Part shown: piece after piece, positions 7,078-12,438 of the stretch | Position numbering within the stretch: the stretch's first letter is position 1 | Layout: every line of letters starts with the position of its first letter | Source of the DNA: JAVEYA01 sp034003745 | GTDB taxonomy: Bacteria > Bacillota > Peptococcia > DRI-13 > PHAD01 | Length of the DNA stretch: 12,532 bases | Reading direction: 5' to 3' | Assembly (NCBI GenBank): GCA_034003745.1 | Contig: JAVEYA010000067.1 | Location: forward strand, 1 to 12,532 | Program-made: the position numbers and the translations under genes | Notes under the pieces: model-generated | The model's input: only the letters and a program-made list of their open reading frames with translations | Databases searched by the model: none | What the model was told of the DNA's origin: nothing

Positions 7078-7533
7078 TTATGAATAAAGGTCTACCAACA
7101 GCCCGCGAATCTGGTCCATTTTCTTCAGCAGGCGCACCGCGTCCTTTTGCTGTGACAGTACAAGTGCGGAGAGTTCTTCCAATTCGGCGTCAATTCTCTC
7201 GATCAAAACCATGACCTTGGCCTGCCCTCTCCGGGAGTAGGCTGTCTTCTCCTGCAGCCGGTAGACTTGTCCCTGGGTTTTATGCAGGAACTCCTTCAGC
7301 GTATCCTTATAGTTTTTCAGTTCATAGATAGAGAAGGTTTCCGCCAGTTTTTCACCGATATCCCCGAGTTTTATCAGCAATGCCTCCAGCGCCGCCTTCC
7401 CTTCCCCGGCGTACTGTTTTTCCAGTACATCCGTAAAAGGTTTTTCCGCAACATTTCGTTTGGCTTCCACCCTACCGGGAGCGCCCACTGTCGAATTCAG
7501 GTTCCTGGATTTGTTTTTATCATGAATACGCAT
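7078..7533 (-). CDS. yaaR: YaaR-family (DUF327) protein
   Basis: A 151-residue protein of a conserved Firmicutes family of unknown function, always near darA and holB in my recollection. The N-terminal ~30 residues are basic and polar (RIHDKNKSRN) and probably disordered. The rest is predicted helical with heptad character: the family region FTDVLEKQ is followed by ALLIKLGDIGEKLAETFSIY, the conserved YKDTLKEFLHK, then RIDAELEELSALVLSQQKDA and a C-terminal IRGLLVDLYS. There is no signal peptide or membrane segment. The frame could begin at a TTG at 7560 overlapping darA, but the ATG at 7533, five bases past the darA stop and behind a weak CAGG, is more likely and implies coupled translation. 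I assign no function. Confidence 0.9.
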   Translation of the reverse strand: MRIHDKNKSRNLNSTVGAPGRVEAKRNVAEKPFTDVLEKQYAGEGKAALEALLIKLGDIGEKLAETFSIYELKNYKDTLKEFLHKTQGQVYRLQEKTAYSRRGQAKVMVLIERIDAELEELSALVLSQQKDAVRLLKKMDQIRGLLVDLYS

Positions 7534-7537
7534 CCTG

Positions 7538-7861
7538 TTACACCCGGATACTTTTTTCAATATCGATTACAAAGATGGTCGCGCCGCCGACGGTTACTTC
7601 CGTCGGGTAGGGCATAAACGATTCCGCCAGACCGGTGGAGATGGGGGTAACCACTTGTTTTCTGGAGCGGCAGACTCTACCGATGATTCCGGTAATATCC
7701 TCGACCTGTTCCGCTTCCACGCCTATCAACAACGTGGTGTTGCCTTCTTTGAGAAATCCTCCGGTACTGGCCAGCTTGGTAGCCCGGTATTCTTTCTTCA
7801 CTAAGGCCTCCAGCAATTTATTGGTGTCTTTGTTGGCGATGATACAGATGACCAGCTTCAT
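7538..7861 (-). CDS. darA: Cyclic-di-AMP-binding PII-like protein DarA (YaaQ)
   Basis: A 107-residue PII-like protein opening with MKLVICIIANKD. The ligand-binding signature is ATKLASTGGFLKEGNTTLLIG (about residues 27-47), with a second conserved stretch VGGATIFVIDIE near the C-terminus. B. subtilis, Listeria and Staphylococcus homologues form trimers that bind c-di-AMP; the downstream partner is not established. The frame extends 21 codons upstream (LIETGVFAAVSRRSIGRRPG), but AAGGAGG sits just before the ATG at 7861 and no homologue that I recall has such an extension. It is the first gene of the seven-gene block to rsmI. The gene I recall between the decarboxylase and this one in Bacillus, tmk, is absent. 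Confidence 0.95.
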   Translation of the reverse strand: MKLVICIIANKDTNKLLEALVKKEYRATKLASTGGFLKEGNTTLLIGVEAEQVEDITGIIGRVCRSRKQVVTPISTGLAESFMPYPTEVTVGGATIFVIDIEKSIRV

Positions 7862-7883
7862 GCCCGGCCTCCTTCCTATTGAC

Positions 7884-7899
7884 CGGCGGCTAACCGCCG
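7884..7899 (-). other. GC-rich hairpin in the darA leader
   Basis: CGGCGG (7884-7889) pairs perfectly with CCGCCG (7894-7899) across a 4-nt loop, about ten bases before the darA ribosome binding site. A weaker hairpin (CACAG at 7922-7926 with CTGTG at 7933-7937) lies further upstream in the same gap. Neither is followed by a U-run, so they look like leader structure or processing sites rather than terminators. Confidence 0.5.
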
Positions 7900-7955
7900 C
7901 GAATACGCCCGTTTCTATCAGCACAGTTAAGGCTGTGTTACTATTTTAACATAAA

Positions 7956-9407
7956 CTATTCCCTTACCAGAACAGAGACTCTGTCGTTTGGGCGGATGCC
8001 CTGAACTTTATTTTTTCGGCTTTTTGCTTCTAAAATATATTCGATCTGCGCCAAGCTGATGATTTCTCCCGGCTGGACCAGCGGGATACCCGGGGGATAA
8101 AGGGCCCAGGCTTCCCCGGCAATGCGTCCGGCAGCGTCTTTTAGCCCGACCAGTTCCTTTGGCGCAAAGAAAACCTCCCGCGGAGAAACCGGCGGCTCTA
8201 AGTTGTGCTCCAAGAAACCCACGGAAATGGGGCACGGCGCCAGAGGTTTTCTTTTTATGTTTCTCCGAATCGTCTCCAAAGCATCGAGTACGCGCCGGGC
8301 GTCTTCTTCCGTATGACCGAAATGAACAAGAAAGAGTACATAGAAATAATCACTCATTTCCACACGGATGCCGTGCCCGTGATGTAAGAGGCCCTCCAGT
8401 TCCCATCCACTCAGGCCCAGTTCAGCCGCGGAAACTAAAACTTTCGTTTTGTCCTGATACCAGCCTTGCTCCTCATTTGCTGCATAAACCCGATAGCCCG
8501 CCAGCCCCTGTATGCCTGCACGCAAGGTTTCCGCCACCGCCAAGACGCCGTCAAACAATGCCCGGCCATGGAGACGTAACTGGCCCTGCATCGCATCCAG
8601 CGAGGCCAACAGCAAATAGGAAGGGCTGGTCGTCTGTAAAGTACAGAGCGCTGTTTGCACCCGGTCAGTCCATTTTGTATTATTGAGATGCAGCAAGCTG
8701 GCCTGCGTAAACACCGGCAAGGTTTTATGGGCGCTCTGCACTGTAATATCCGGTTTCAGGCGCTGGGCCGAAAGGGGAAGGTCGTCTTGAAAATATAAAT
8801 GCGCGCCATGCGCTTCATCCACAATGGTGGTTAAGGATATCGTCTGAAAGTATTTTATTGCCCGGGAAATATCCGCTCCCGTTCCTCTGTATTCAGGATT
8901 GGTCCAAAGAACGGACGTAGCCTCGGAATGCTGTTGTTGGACGGCTTTCAGCCGATCGGGGGATACGCCCAGGGGAAACCCCCACTCTTTGTCAATTTCC
9001 GCTGGAATAAAGACAGGGATGCCGCCGCTTAAGACCAGTCCGTTCATAGCGGAAACATGAGCGTGTCGCGGCATCATTATTTTTTCCCCCGGTTTGTTGA
9101 CGGCAAGCAAAGCTGCCTGCAGGCCGACGGTGGACCCATTCACCAAATAAAATGTTTGATCTGCGTCAAATAATTCCGCTGTCAGCCGCTGGGATTCCGC
9201 CAGGCATCCGGCAGGAGCTCTTAAGTCGTCCAGCCCCTCCAACTCTGTCAAATCCATCTTCAAAAGCCCATAATTACCGGCCATCCGCAGAAAGTCTGTG
9301 TCAAAACCCTTTTCTTGCTGATGCCCCGGGGTATGAAAGCCTGTTTTTGCGGTCTTAATATAGTGATTTAGTTGGTCTAATAAGGGCGTTTCCGCCTTTT
9401 TCAGCAT
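7956..9407 (-). CDS. yaaO: Orn/Lys/Arg decarboxylase-family PLP enzyme (YaaO-like)
   Basis: A 483-residue fold-I PLP enzyme of the amino-acid decarboxylase group. The N-terminus has FHTPGHQ, then DLTELEGLDDLRAP and VNGSTVGLQAALLA, which binds the PLP phosphate. The cofactor Asp and a nearby His are D197/H200 in VDEAHGAH, and the Schiff-base lysine is K228 in QSAHKT. The C-terminal domain keeps the G.....HG.R.E-type segment (GLLHHGHGIRVEMSD) and the PPGIPLVQPGE motif. Substrate (arginine, lysine or ornithine) cannot be told from sequence alone. A GTG at 9425 opens the frame earlier but lies upstream of the predicted transcription start, so the ATG at 9407 is chosen, with TAGGA 9 bases before it. 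It sits between gin and darA, as yaaO does in Bacillus. Confidence 0.93.
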   Translation of the reverse strand: MLKKAETPLLDQLNHYIKTAKTGFHTPGHQQEKGFDTDFLRMAGNYGLLKMDLTELEGLDDLRAPAGCLAESQRLTAELFDADQTFYLVNGSTVGLQAALLAVNKPGEKIMMPRHAHVSAMNGLVLSGGIPVFIPAEIDKEWGFPLGVSPDRLKAVQQQHSEATSVLWTNPEYRGTGADISRAIKYFQTISLTTIVDEAHGAHLYFQDDLPLSAQRLKPDITVQSAHKTLPVFTQASLLHLNNTKWTDRVQTALCTLQTTSPSYLLLASLDAMQGQLRLHGRALFDGVLAVAETLRAGIQGLAGYRVYAANEEQGWYQDKTKVLVSAAELGLSGWELEGLLHHGHGIRVEMSDYFYVLFLVHFGHTEEDARRVLDALETIRRNIKRKPLAPCPISVGFLEHNLEPPVSPREVFFAPKELVGLKDAAGRIAGEAWALYPPGIPLVQPGEIISLAQIEYILEAKSRKNKVQGIRPNDRVSVLVRE

Positions 9408-9427
9408 ATCGTCAGTCCTATTCACAG

Positions 9428-9456
9428 ATAATATAAATATTTTACCATATTCGCAA
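9428..9456 (-). promoter_or_regulatory. Probable sigma-A promoter of the decarboxylase (and darA block)
   Basis: On the minus strand TTGCGA (9451-9456, 4 of 6 to consensus) is followed after 17 bases by TATTAT (9428-9433, 5 of 6). Transcription would start near 9421, leaving a very short leader that includes TAGGA and the ATG at 9407. No better promoter is visible before darA, so this one may also drive the seven-gene block. Confidence 0.6.
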
Positions 9457-9457
9457 G

Positions 9458-9483
9458 AAAAGCGCCCTCCTTTGGAGTGCGCT
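9458..9483 (-). terminator. Terminator of the first RraA-like gene
   Basis: On the minus strand AGCGCACTCC pairs with GGAGGGCGCT (9 of 10 pairs, one A-G mismatch) across an AAA loop, followed by TTTTCTTG. It lies 15 bases after the RraA-like stop and just before the decarboxylase promoter. Confidence 0.8.
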
Positions 9484-9497
9484 CAAATATACTGCTT

Positions 9498-10199
9498 TCA
9501 ACGGCGATAGCTGTCCTCAATGATTTCGCAGCCTTTTTCCCGGAGGGAGTTGTCGACCCAACTCCGGTCAATCTTACCGCTGCGCGCTGCGGTAACTTTG
9601 GCGGCATCCTGGGCGGAGAACTTTTTCACTGCGGCTAAAATGGCCGGAGCGTCATTCTTGGGAATGACGATGACCCCGTCGCTGTCGCCCAGAATAATGT
9701 CTCCGGGATGGACCGCGATATGCCCGCAGGAAACCGGCACATTGATTTCACCGGGCCCTTCTTTATAAGGACCTCCCGGTGTGCAGCCCGTCGCATAAAC
9801 AGGTATTCCTAAATCATTCAAAGCGTCTACGTCCCGAATGGGTCCGTCCAGCACGATACCGGCAACTTTTTTATAAGCTGCATACGCGAACATGATTTCA
9901 CCCATCAGGGAATGGCTTTGCGCCCCCTCATTGGTCAGGACCAGCACATCTCCGGCCCCGGCGAGATCCAGCGCCTTGTGGAACATGAGATTATCTCCCG
10001 GCCGCGCCTTGACAGTTAGGGCCACACCCGCCATATTTTCCGCCTTCCTTGGGCTCATCAGCCGAATCTGGGCATTCATGGCGGAAAGTCTGCCCATGCA
10101 GTCAGCCACATTGGCAGCCGAAAATTTCCTGAATGCTTCGACCATTTCCGGGGGAGGAAGTTCCCTTTTCGTAAAAACGCGGAATCCTGAAGACATCAT
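9498..10199 (-). CDS. RraA-family protein (possible HMG/CHA-type aldolase), copy 1
   Basis: A 233-residue protein with the RraA/demethylmenaquinone-methyltransferase-like fold. The aldolase-type active-site signature is visible: GE at 100-101 and the R122-D123 pair in DGPIRDVDAL, followed by the conserved INVPVSCGHIAVHPGDIILGDSDGV block. In 4-hydroxy-4-methyl-2-oxoglutarate/4-carboxy-4-hydroxy-2-oxoadipate aldolases the Arg-Asp pair binds pyruvate and Mg. The 230-residue length resembles those enzymes rather than the ~160-residue RNase E regulator RraA. The frame begins GTG-ATG-ATG; AAGGAG spacing favours one of the ATGs (10199 or 10196). It is monocistronic, with its own terminator and no clear promoter. 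The second homologue lies 1.4 kb away. The real substrate is unknown. Confidence 0.88.
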   Translation of the reverse strand: MMSSGFRVFTKRELPPPEMVEAFRKFSAANVADCMGRLSAMNAQIRLMSPRKAENMAGVALTVKARPGDNLMFHKALDLAGAGDVLVLTNEGAQSHSLMGEIMFAYAAYKKVAGIVLDGPIRDVDALNDLGIPVYATGCTPGGPYKEGPGEINVPVSCGHIAVHPGDIILGDSDGVIVIPKNDAPAILAAVKKFSAQDAAKVTAARSGKIDRSWVDNSLREKGCEIIEDSYRR

Positions 10200-10264
10200 C
10201 ACCCTCTCCTTCTCTTATCCTTATGCGCTTTTATTACATCTTATTATTAAACATTGTCGTCTGG

Positions 10265-10282
10265 ATACATCCGCTTATGTAT
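10265..10282. promoter_or_regulatory. Operator-like dyad upstream of the RraA-like gene
   Basis: ATACAT (10265-10270) and ATGTAT (10277-10282) form a perfect inverted repeat with a 6-bp spacer, about 65 bases upstream of the RraA-like start. The geometry fits a dimeric helix-turn-helix regulator. A chance palindrome in AT-rich DNA is a real alternative. Confidence 0.3.
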
Positions 10283-10319
10283 TTTCTTGATATATACTCC
10301 ATATTATGTAGTTTTAATA

Positions 10320-10429
10320 GCAAGTTTCATGCCGGCAGCAAAATCGCATTTTTAGAGCGGTCCTTCGGATTCATTCATTCCAAACTGAAAGAGAACGGAC
10401 GCAAATTATTTCAATCCGGCAACAAATAA
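10320..10429 (+). pseudogene. Possible 3' remnant of a plus-strand gene
   Basis: A plus-strand frame open from about 10223 ends with TAA at 10427-10429, at the foot of a terminator-like hairpin. Its last ~35 codons encode a polar, basic stretch (GSKIAFLERSFGFIHSKLK, then ENGRKLFQSGNK) that looks protein-like and has the GC level of real genes here. The upstream codons are AT-rich and hydrophobic. There is no ribosome binding site or credible start. It could be the tail of a deleted gene, or chance. Confidence 0.25.
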
Positions 10430-10481
10430 ACGCTCGTCATTCCTTGATATATCAGGAAATCCGGGCGTTATTCCGATTTTT
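10425..10481 (+). terminator. Hairpin with T-run after the orphan reading frame
   Basis: CGCTCG (10431-10436) pairs with CGGGCG (10462-10467), with one G-U, and the stem extends outward with AATAA/TTATT across a bulged A. An inner imperfect stem uses TTCC/GGAA around the palindrome TGATATATCA. TTTTT follows at 10477-10481. It resembles an intrinsic terminator on the plus strand, although no intact gene precedes it. Confidence 0.45.
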
Positions 10482-10580
10482 CACTTGTTTAATTTGTTAT
10501 TTGTTCCTGCAATCTACTAAGGCTTATTTTGCTGCACTGGGGAAACTAATTCTACAAAATGATCGTAAGGAGAATCCGAG

Positions 10581-10829
10581 ATGATACGAAATAAGCCGCA
10601 GCTCAACACAACTTCTCTCTCTAAAAAATATAAATGTGACGTTAATAAAGTTATTCGCTCGTGGAAAAATGAAAAAAGCGATTTTGAAATATCGCAGAAT
10701 CTGGGTATCGACTCGGTCAAACTTCTGCAAATCAGGCAAGAAATCGCTTATTTATGTGAAAAAGAACGACAGCAGCGTTTGAAAAGCAAGCGCCCAACCC
10801 ATTTTATTTTTTCGGACAGGCGCTATTAA
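10581..10829 (+). CDS. Small basic helical protein, possible HTH, function unknown
   Basis: An 82-residue protein that I do not recognise. It has a strong ribosome binding site (TAAGGAG, 8 bases before the ATG). Residues ~12-45 read like paired helices with a turn: SLSKKYKCDVNKVIRSW, then SDFEISQNLGIDSVKLLQIR, where EISQNLGID resembles the first helix and turn of a helix-turn-helix. A charged helix (EIAYLCEKERQQRLKSKR) and a short tail (PTHFIFSDRRY) follow. There is no signal peptide or membrane segment. It is convergent with gin, and their stop codons are directly adjacent. A small DNA-binding regulator is a reasonable guess. Its place beside an anti-sigma factor makes a sporulation role conceivable, but nothing in the sequence proves it. 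Confidence 0.65.
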   Translation: MIRNKPQLNTTSLSKKYKCDVNKVIRSWKNEKSDFEISQNLGIDSVKLLQIRQEIAYLCEKERQQRLKSKRPTHFIFSDRRY

Positions 10830-10837
10830 TTATTTTT
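10789..10837. terminator. Bidirectional terminator-like hairpin spanning the two convergent stops
   Basis: AGCGCC (10789-10794) pairs with GGCGCT (10819-10824), with additional C-G and wobble pairs inside. On the plus strand it is followed by ATTAATTATTTTTT, and on the minus strand by TGCTTTTC. It lies inside the last codons of the 82-residue gene and just past the gin stop, so both genes could end on it. Confidence 0.4.
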
Positions 10838-11075
10838 TGAAGAGAATCTTGCGCAGCTTGGCGATGGTTAACTGATACTTTTCATGCTGCTCCGGCTGGG
10901 AATGAATCAGGTCTTCCTCACATTTGCTGCAAATGAAAATCCCCCGCAGGAAAAAACCACTCCGGATTCCATCGCTCGGCACTTCATGACAAAGGAAACA
11001 AACAGGCAGAACCTTTCTTTCGGTTTTATGGTCTTTACCATTATAGAGCCGGTTGTTAACAGCCGGACGGTTCAT
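10830..11075 (-). CDS. gin: Anti-sigma-G factor Gin (CsfB)
   Basis: An 81-residue protein with the Gin zinc-binding pattern: C26-x2-C29 (PVCFLCHEVP), GI and the FICSKCEE motif with C49-x2-C52. This matches the small Firmicutes Gin/CsfB family, which in B. subtilis binds sigma-G (and sigma-E) and keeps late forespore transcription off until the right stage. The N-terminus is about 15-20 residues longer than the B. subtilis protein and basic. GGGGGT lies 6 bases before the ATG. It follows ogt but has its own TTGACA promoter in the gap. Its position between an rrn operon and the yaaO-like gene is the same as csfB in B. subtilis, which strengthens the assignment. It implies the host makes endospores. 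Confidence 0.88.
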   Translation of the reverse strand: MNRPAVNNRLYNGKDHKTERKVLPVCFLCHEVPSDGIRSGFFLRGIFICSKCEEDLIHSQPEQHEKYQLTIAKLRKILFKK

Positions 11076-11103
11076 AGGCTGACCCCCAAATAGTATCGCA
11101 TTC

Positions 11104-11133
11104 TCTATAATGGTATTCTTTGCCTCTTGTCAA
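11104..11133 (-). promoter_or_regulatory. Promoter of gin
   Basis: On the minus strand a perfect TTGACA (11128-11133) is followed after 18 bases by TATAGA (11104-11109). It begins 9 bases past the ogt stop. A further AGAATA...GATACTA pair (spacing 16) just downstream loosely resembles a forespore sigma-G-type promoter; that reading is weak. Confidence 0.6.
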
Positions 11134-11142
11134 GGTTCTTAA

Positions 11143-11616
11143 TCATTTACTATTATTTTTTTCCAATTCTAAAAGATAAGTCTTCGTCGCCAAGCCCCCG
11201 CCGAACCCCACCAGATCCCCTTTCGCTCCGATGACGCGATGGCAGGGGATGAAAATAGGAATGGGGTTTTTATTATTCGCCTGGCCGATGGCCCGGCAGG
11301 CCTTGGGGTTCCCGGCTTCGGCCGCTATTTGCCCGTAGCTTTTCGTCGTCCCGTAGGGAATGTCCAGCAAGCGCCACCAGACCTTCTGGTAAAAGTCGGT
11401 TCCCTGGGGCTGCAGCGGAAGGGTGAATTCTTTTCTCTTGCCCCGGAAATATTCCGTCAGCTGTGCGGCAGCCTCCCGCAAAAGCGACGTCTCTTCAACC
11501 GTATATTGCTCAGAAAAGGCTTCATCTTTGGGCAATTGCAAGTTGGTAATTCTGCCATTTTCTTCAGCCAGAGCAACCTTTCCGATAGGGGTTTCATAAA
11601 AAAATAGCTTTTTCAT
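11143..11616 (-). CDS. ogt: Methylated-DNA-[protein]-cysteine S-methyltransferase
   Basis: A 157-residue suicide DNA-repair protein that moves the alkyl group from O6-alkylguanine to its own cysteine. The acceptor is C125 in the invariant IPCHRVIG. The helix-turn-helix and arginine finger are IPYGTTKSYGQIA and CRAIGQANNKNP (R108), and the C-terminal GFGGGL..K..LL.LE block is intact. The N-terminal ribonuclease-H-like domain (residues 1-70) is present. There is no AdaA/AlkA fusion. GGAGG lies 6 bases before the ATG. It starts 23 bases after the RraA-like gene upstream, so the two are probably co-transcribed, although no functional link is evident. Confidence 0.96.
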   Translation of the reverse strand: MKKLFFYETPIGKVALAEENGRITNLQLPKDEAFSEQYTVEETSLLREAAAQLTEYFRGKRKEFTLPLQPQGTDFYQKVWWRLLDIPYGTTKSYGQIAAEAGNPKACRAIGQANNKNPIPIFIPCHRVIGAKGDLVGFGGGLATKTYLLELEKNNSK

Positions 11617-11639
11617 ATCTTACCTCCACATCTTCCCCG

Positions 11640-12344
11640 TCAGTCTCTACTTTTCGCCGCCTTTTCCTGATAAGCAAAAGTATTTTTGAAGACCTCATCG
11701 ATGTTCACCAACTGGCCGATCGTGGCGCCCTGCTTGATCTTCTCCTGTACAATATGCTCCGTCTCCAGCAGTTTCTGTGCCTTGGCCAGGATTTCTTCCG
11801 CCTGCTCCCGGGCGATAACGGCCACACCATTCATATCCACGACAATGATGTCGCCCGGACGGACGGAGACTCCGCCGCAGCTCACCGGGACATTGACATT
11901 GCCATAGCCGGAAACAGAACCCACATTCGGTACAACACCCTTGGAGAGAACCGGGAACTTCAGTTTCTTGATTTCCTCCACATCCCGGGTTGCTCCGTCT
12001 ATAATCACGCCGATAACGCCTTTATTCATGGCCGACATCGTCATATTCTCTCCCCAGAAAGCGGAATTAACGGAACCGTGCCCATCGATGACGATAATGT
12101 CACCCGGCTGAGCCAGGTCTATGGCTTTAAAAGGGGCCGATATGTCCGAAGCCAGCGCTTGGGCCGTAACAGCCGTACCCACGATACGGATGCCCTCGAA
12201 CAGCGGCTTCATGTCGGAAGTCATGGCATTAAAACGGCCCATGCAATCAGTCAAGGCGCAAGTGGGAGAATCATATTTTAATAAATCCCGGTAAGCCTGT
12301 ACAATCTCAGCCTTCGGCCTGGGAAAGTCGGTAATAATGGGCAT
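11640..12344 (-). CDS. RraA-family protein (possible HMG/CHA-type aldolase), copy 2
   Basis: A 234-residue homologue of the first RraA-like protein. Shared landmarks include the early DCMGRFNAM (DCMGRLSAM in copy 1), GE at 98-99, the R120-D121 pair in DGATRDVEEI, and VNVPVSCGGVSVRPGDIIVVDMNGV. The two differ elsewhere, especially near the C-terminus, so they are diverged paralogues rather than a recent duplication. Fold and catalytic signature fit Mg-dependent pyruvate-releasing aldolases, but the substrate is unknown. AAGGAGG (12352-12358) precedes the ATG by 7 bases. It lies directly after the rrn terminator and leads into ogt. Confidence 0.88.
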   Translation of the reverse strand: MPIITDFPRPKAEIVQAYRDLLKYDSPTCALTDCMGRFNAMTSDMKPLFEGIRIVGTAVTAQALASDISAPFKAIDLAQPGDIIVIDGHGSVNSAFWGENMTMSAMNKGVIGVIIDGATRDVEEIKKLKFPVLSKGVVPNVGSVSGYGNVNVPVSCGGVSVRPGDIIVVDMNGVAVIAREQAEEILAKAQKLLETEHIVQEKIKQGATIGQLVNIDEVFKNTFAYQEKAAKSRD

Positions 12345-12376
12345 AATGGTTCCTCCTTCAGACTGAATTCAGCTTA

Positions 12377-12387
12377 AGTATACTATA
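12377..12387 (-). promoter_or_regulatory. Weak -10-like elements before RraA copy 2
   Basis: On the minus strand the stretch TATAGTATACT offers two good -10 hexamers (TATAGT, TATACT), but nothing like TTGACA sits 16-18 bases upstream, where the rrn terminator T-run lies. Read-through from the rrn operon is an alternative source of transcription. Confidence 0.3.
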
Positions 12388-12400
12388 CTGTTCTAGAAAG

Positions 12401-12428
12401 AAAAAAGACCCGATTATTCATCGAGTCT
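12401..12428 (-). terminator. rrn operon terminator
   Basis: On the minus strand GACTCGAT (12420-12427) pairs with ATCGGGTC (12407-12414), with one wobble pair, across a 5-nt loop, followed by TTTTTT (12401-12406). It is just downstream of the 5S rRNA 3' end. Confidence 0.9.
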
Positions 12429-12438
12429 CTTTCTTTCT

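Larger units (their letters stand above)
10200..10580. other. 380-bp spacer between divergent genes
   Basis: This gap separates the minus-strand RraA-like gene from the plus-strand 82-residue gene. The left part is AT-rich and contains a dyad (10265-10282). The middle (about 10320-10429) is GC-balanced, holds an orphan plus-strand reading frame that ends at 10429, and runs into a hairpin with a T-run. The right part contains only weak promoter-like sequences (TTGCTG near 10530). I could not pick a convincing sigma-A promoter for either flanking gene. Confidence 0.5.

Noticed and set aside
7862..7924. N-terminal extension of DarA
   Set aside because: AAGGAGG precedes the ATG at 7861, and the family begins with MKLVI-type sequence there.
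8159..8686. Plus-strand open frame of 175 codons opposite the decarboxylase
   Set aside because: It is the shadow of a full-length PLP enzyme, Pro/Arg-rich with no motif.
9408..9425. GTG start of the decarboxylase at 9425
   Set aside because: It lies upstream of the predicted transcription start and has no ribosome binding site.
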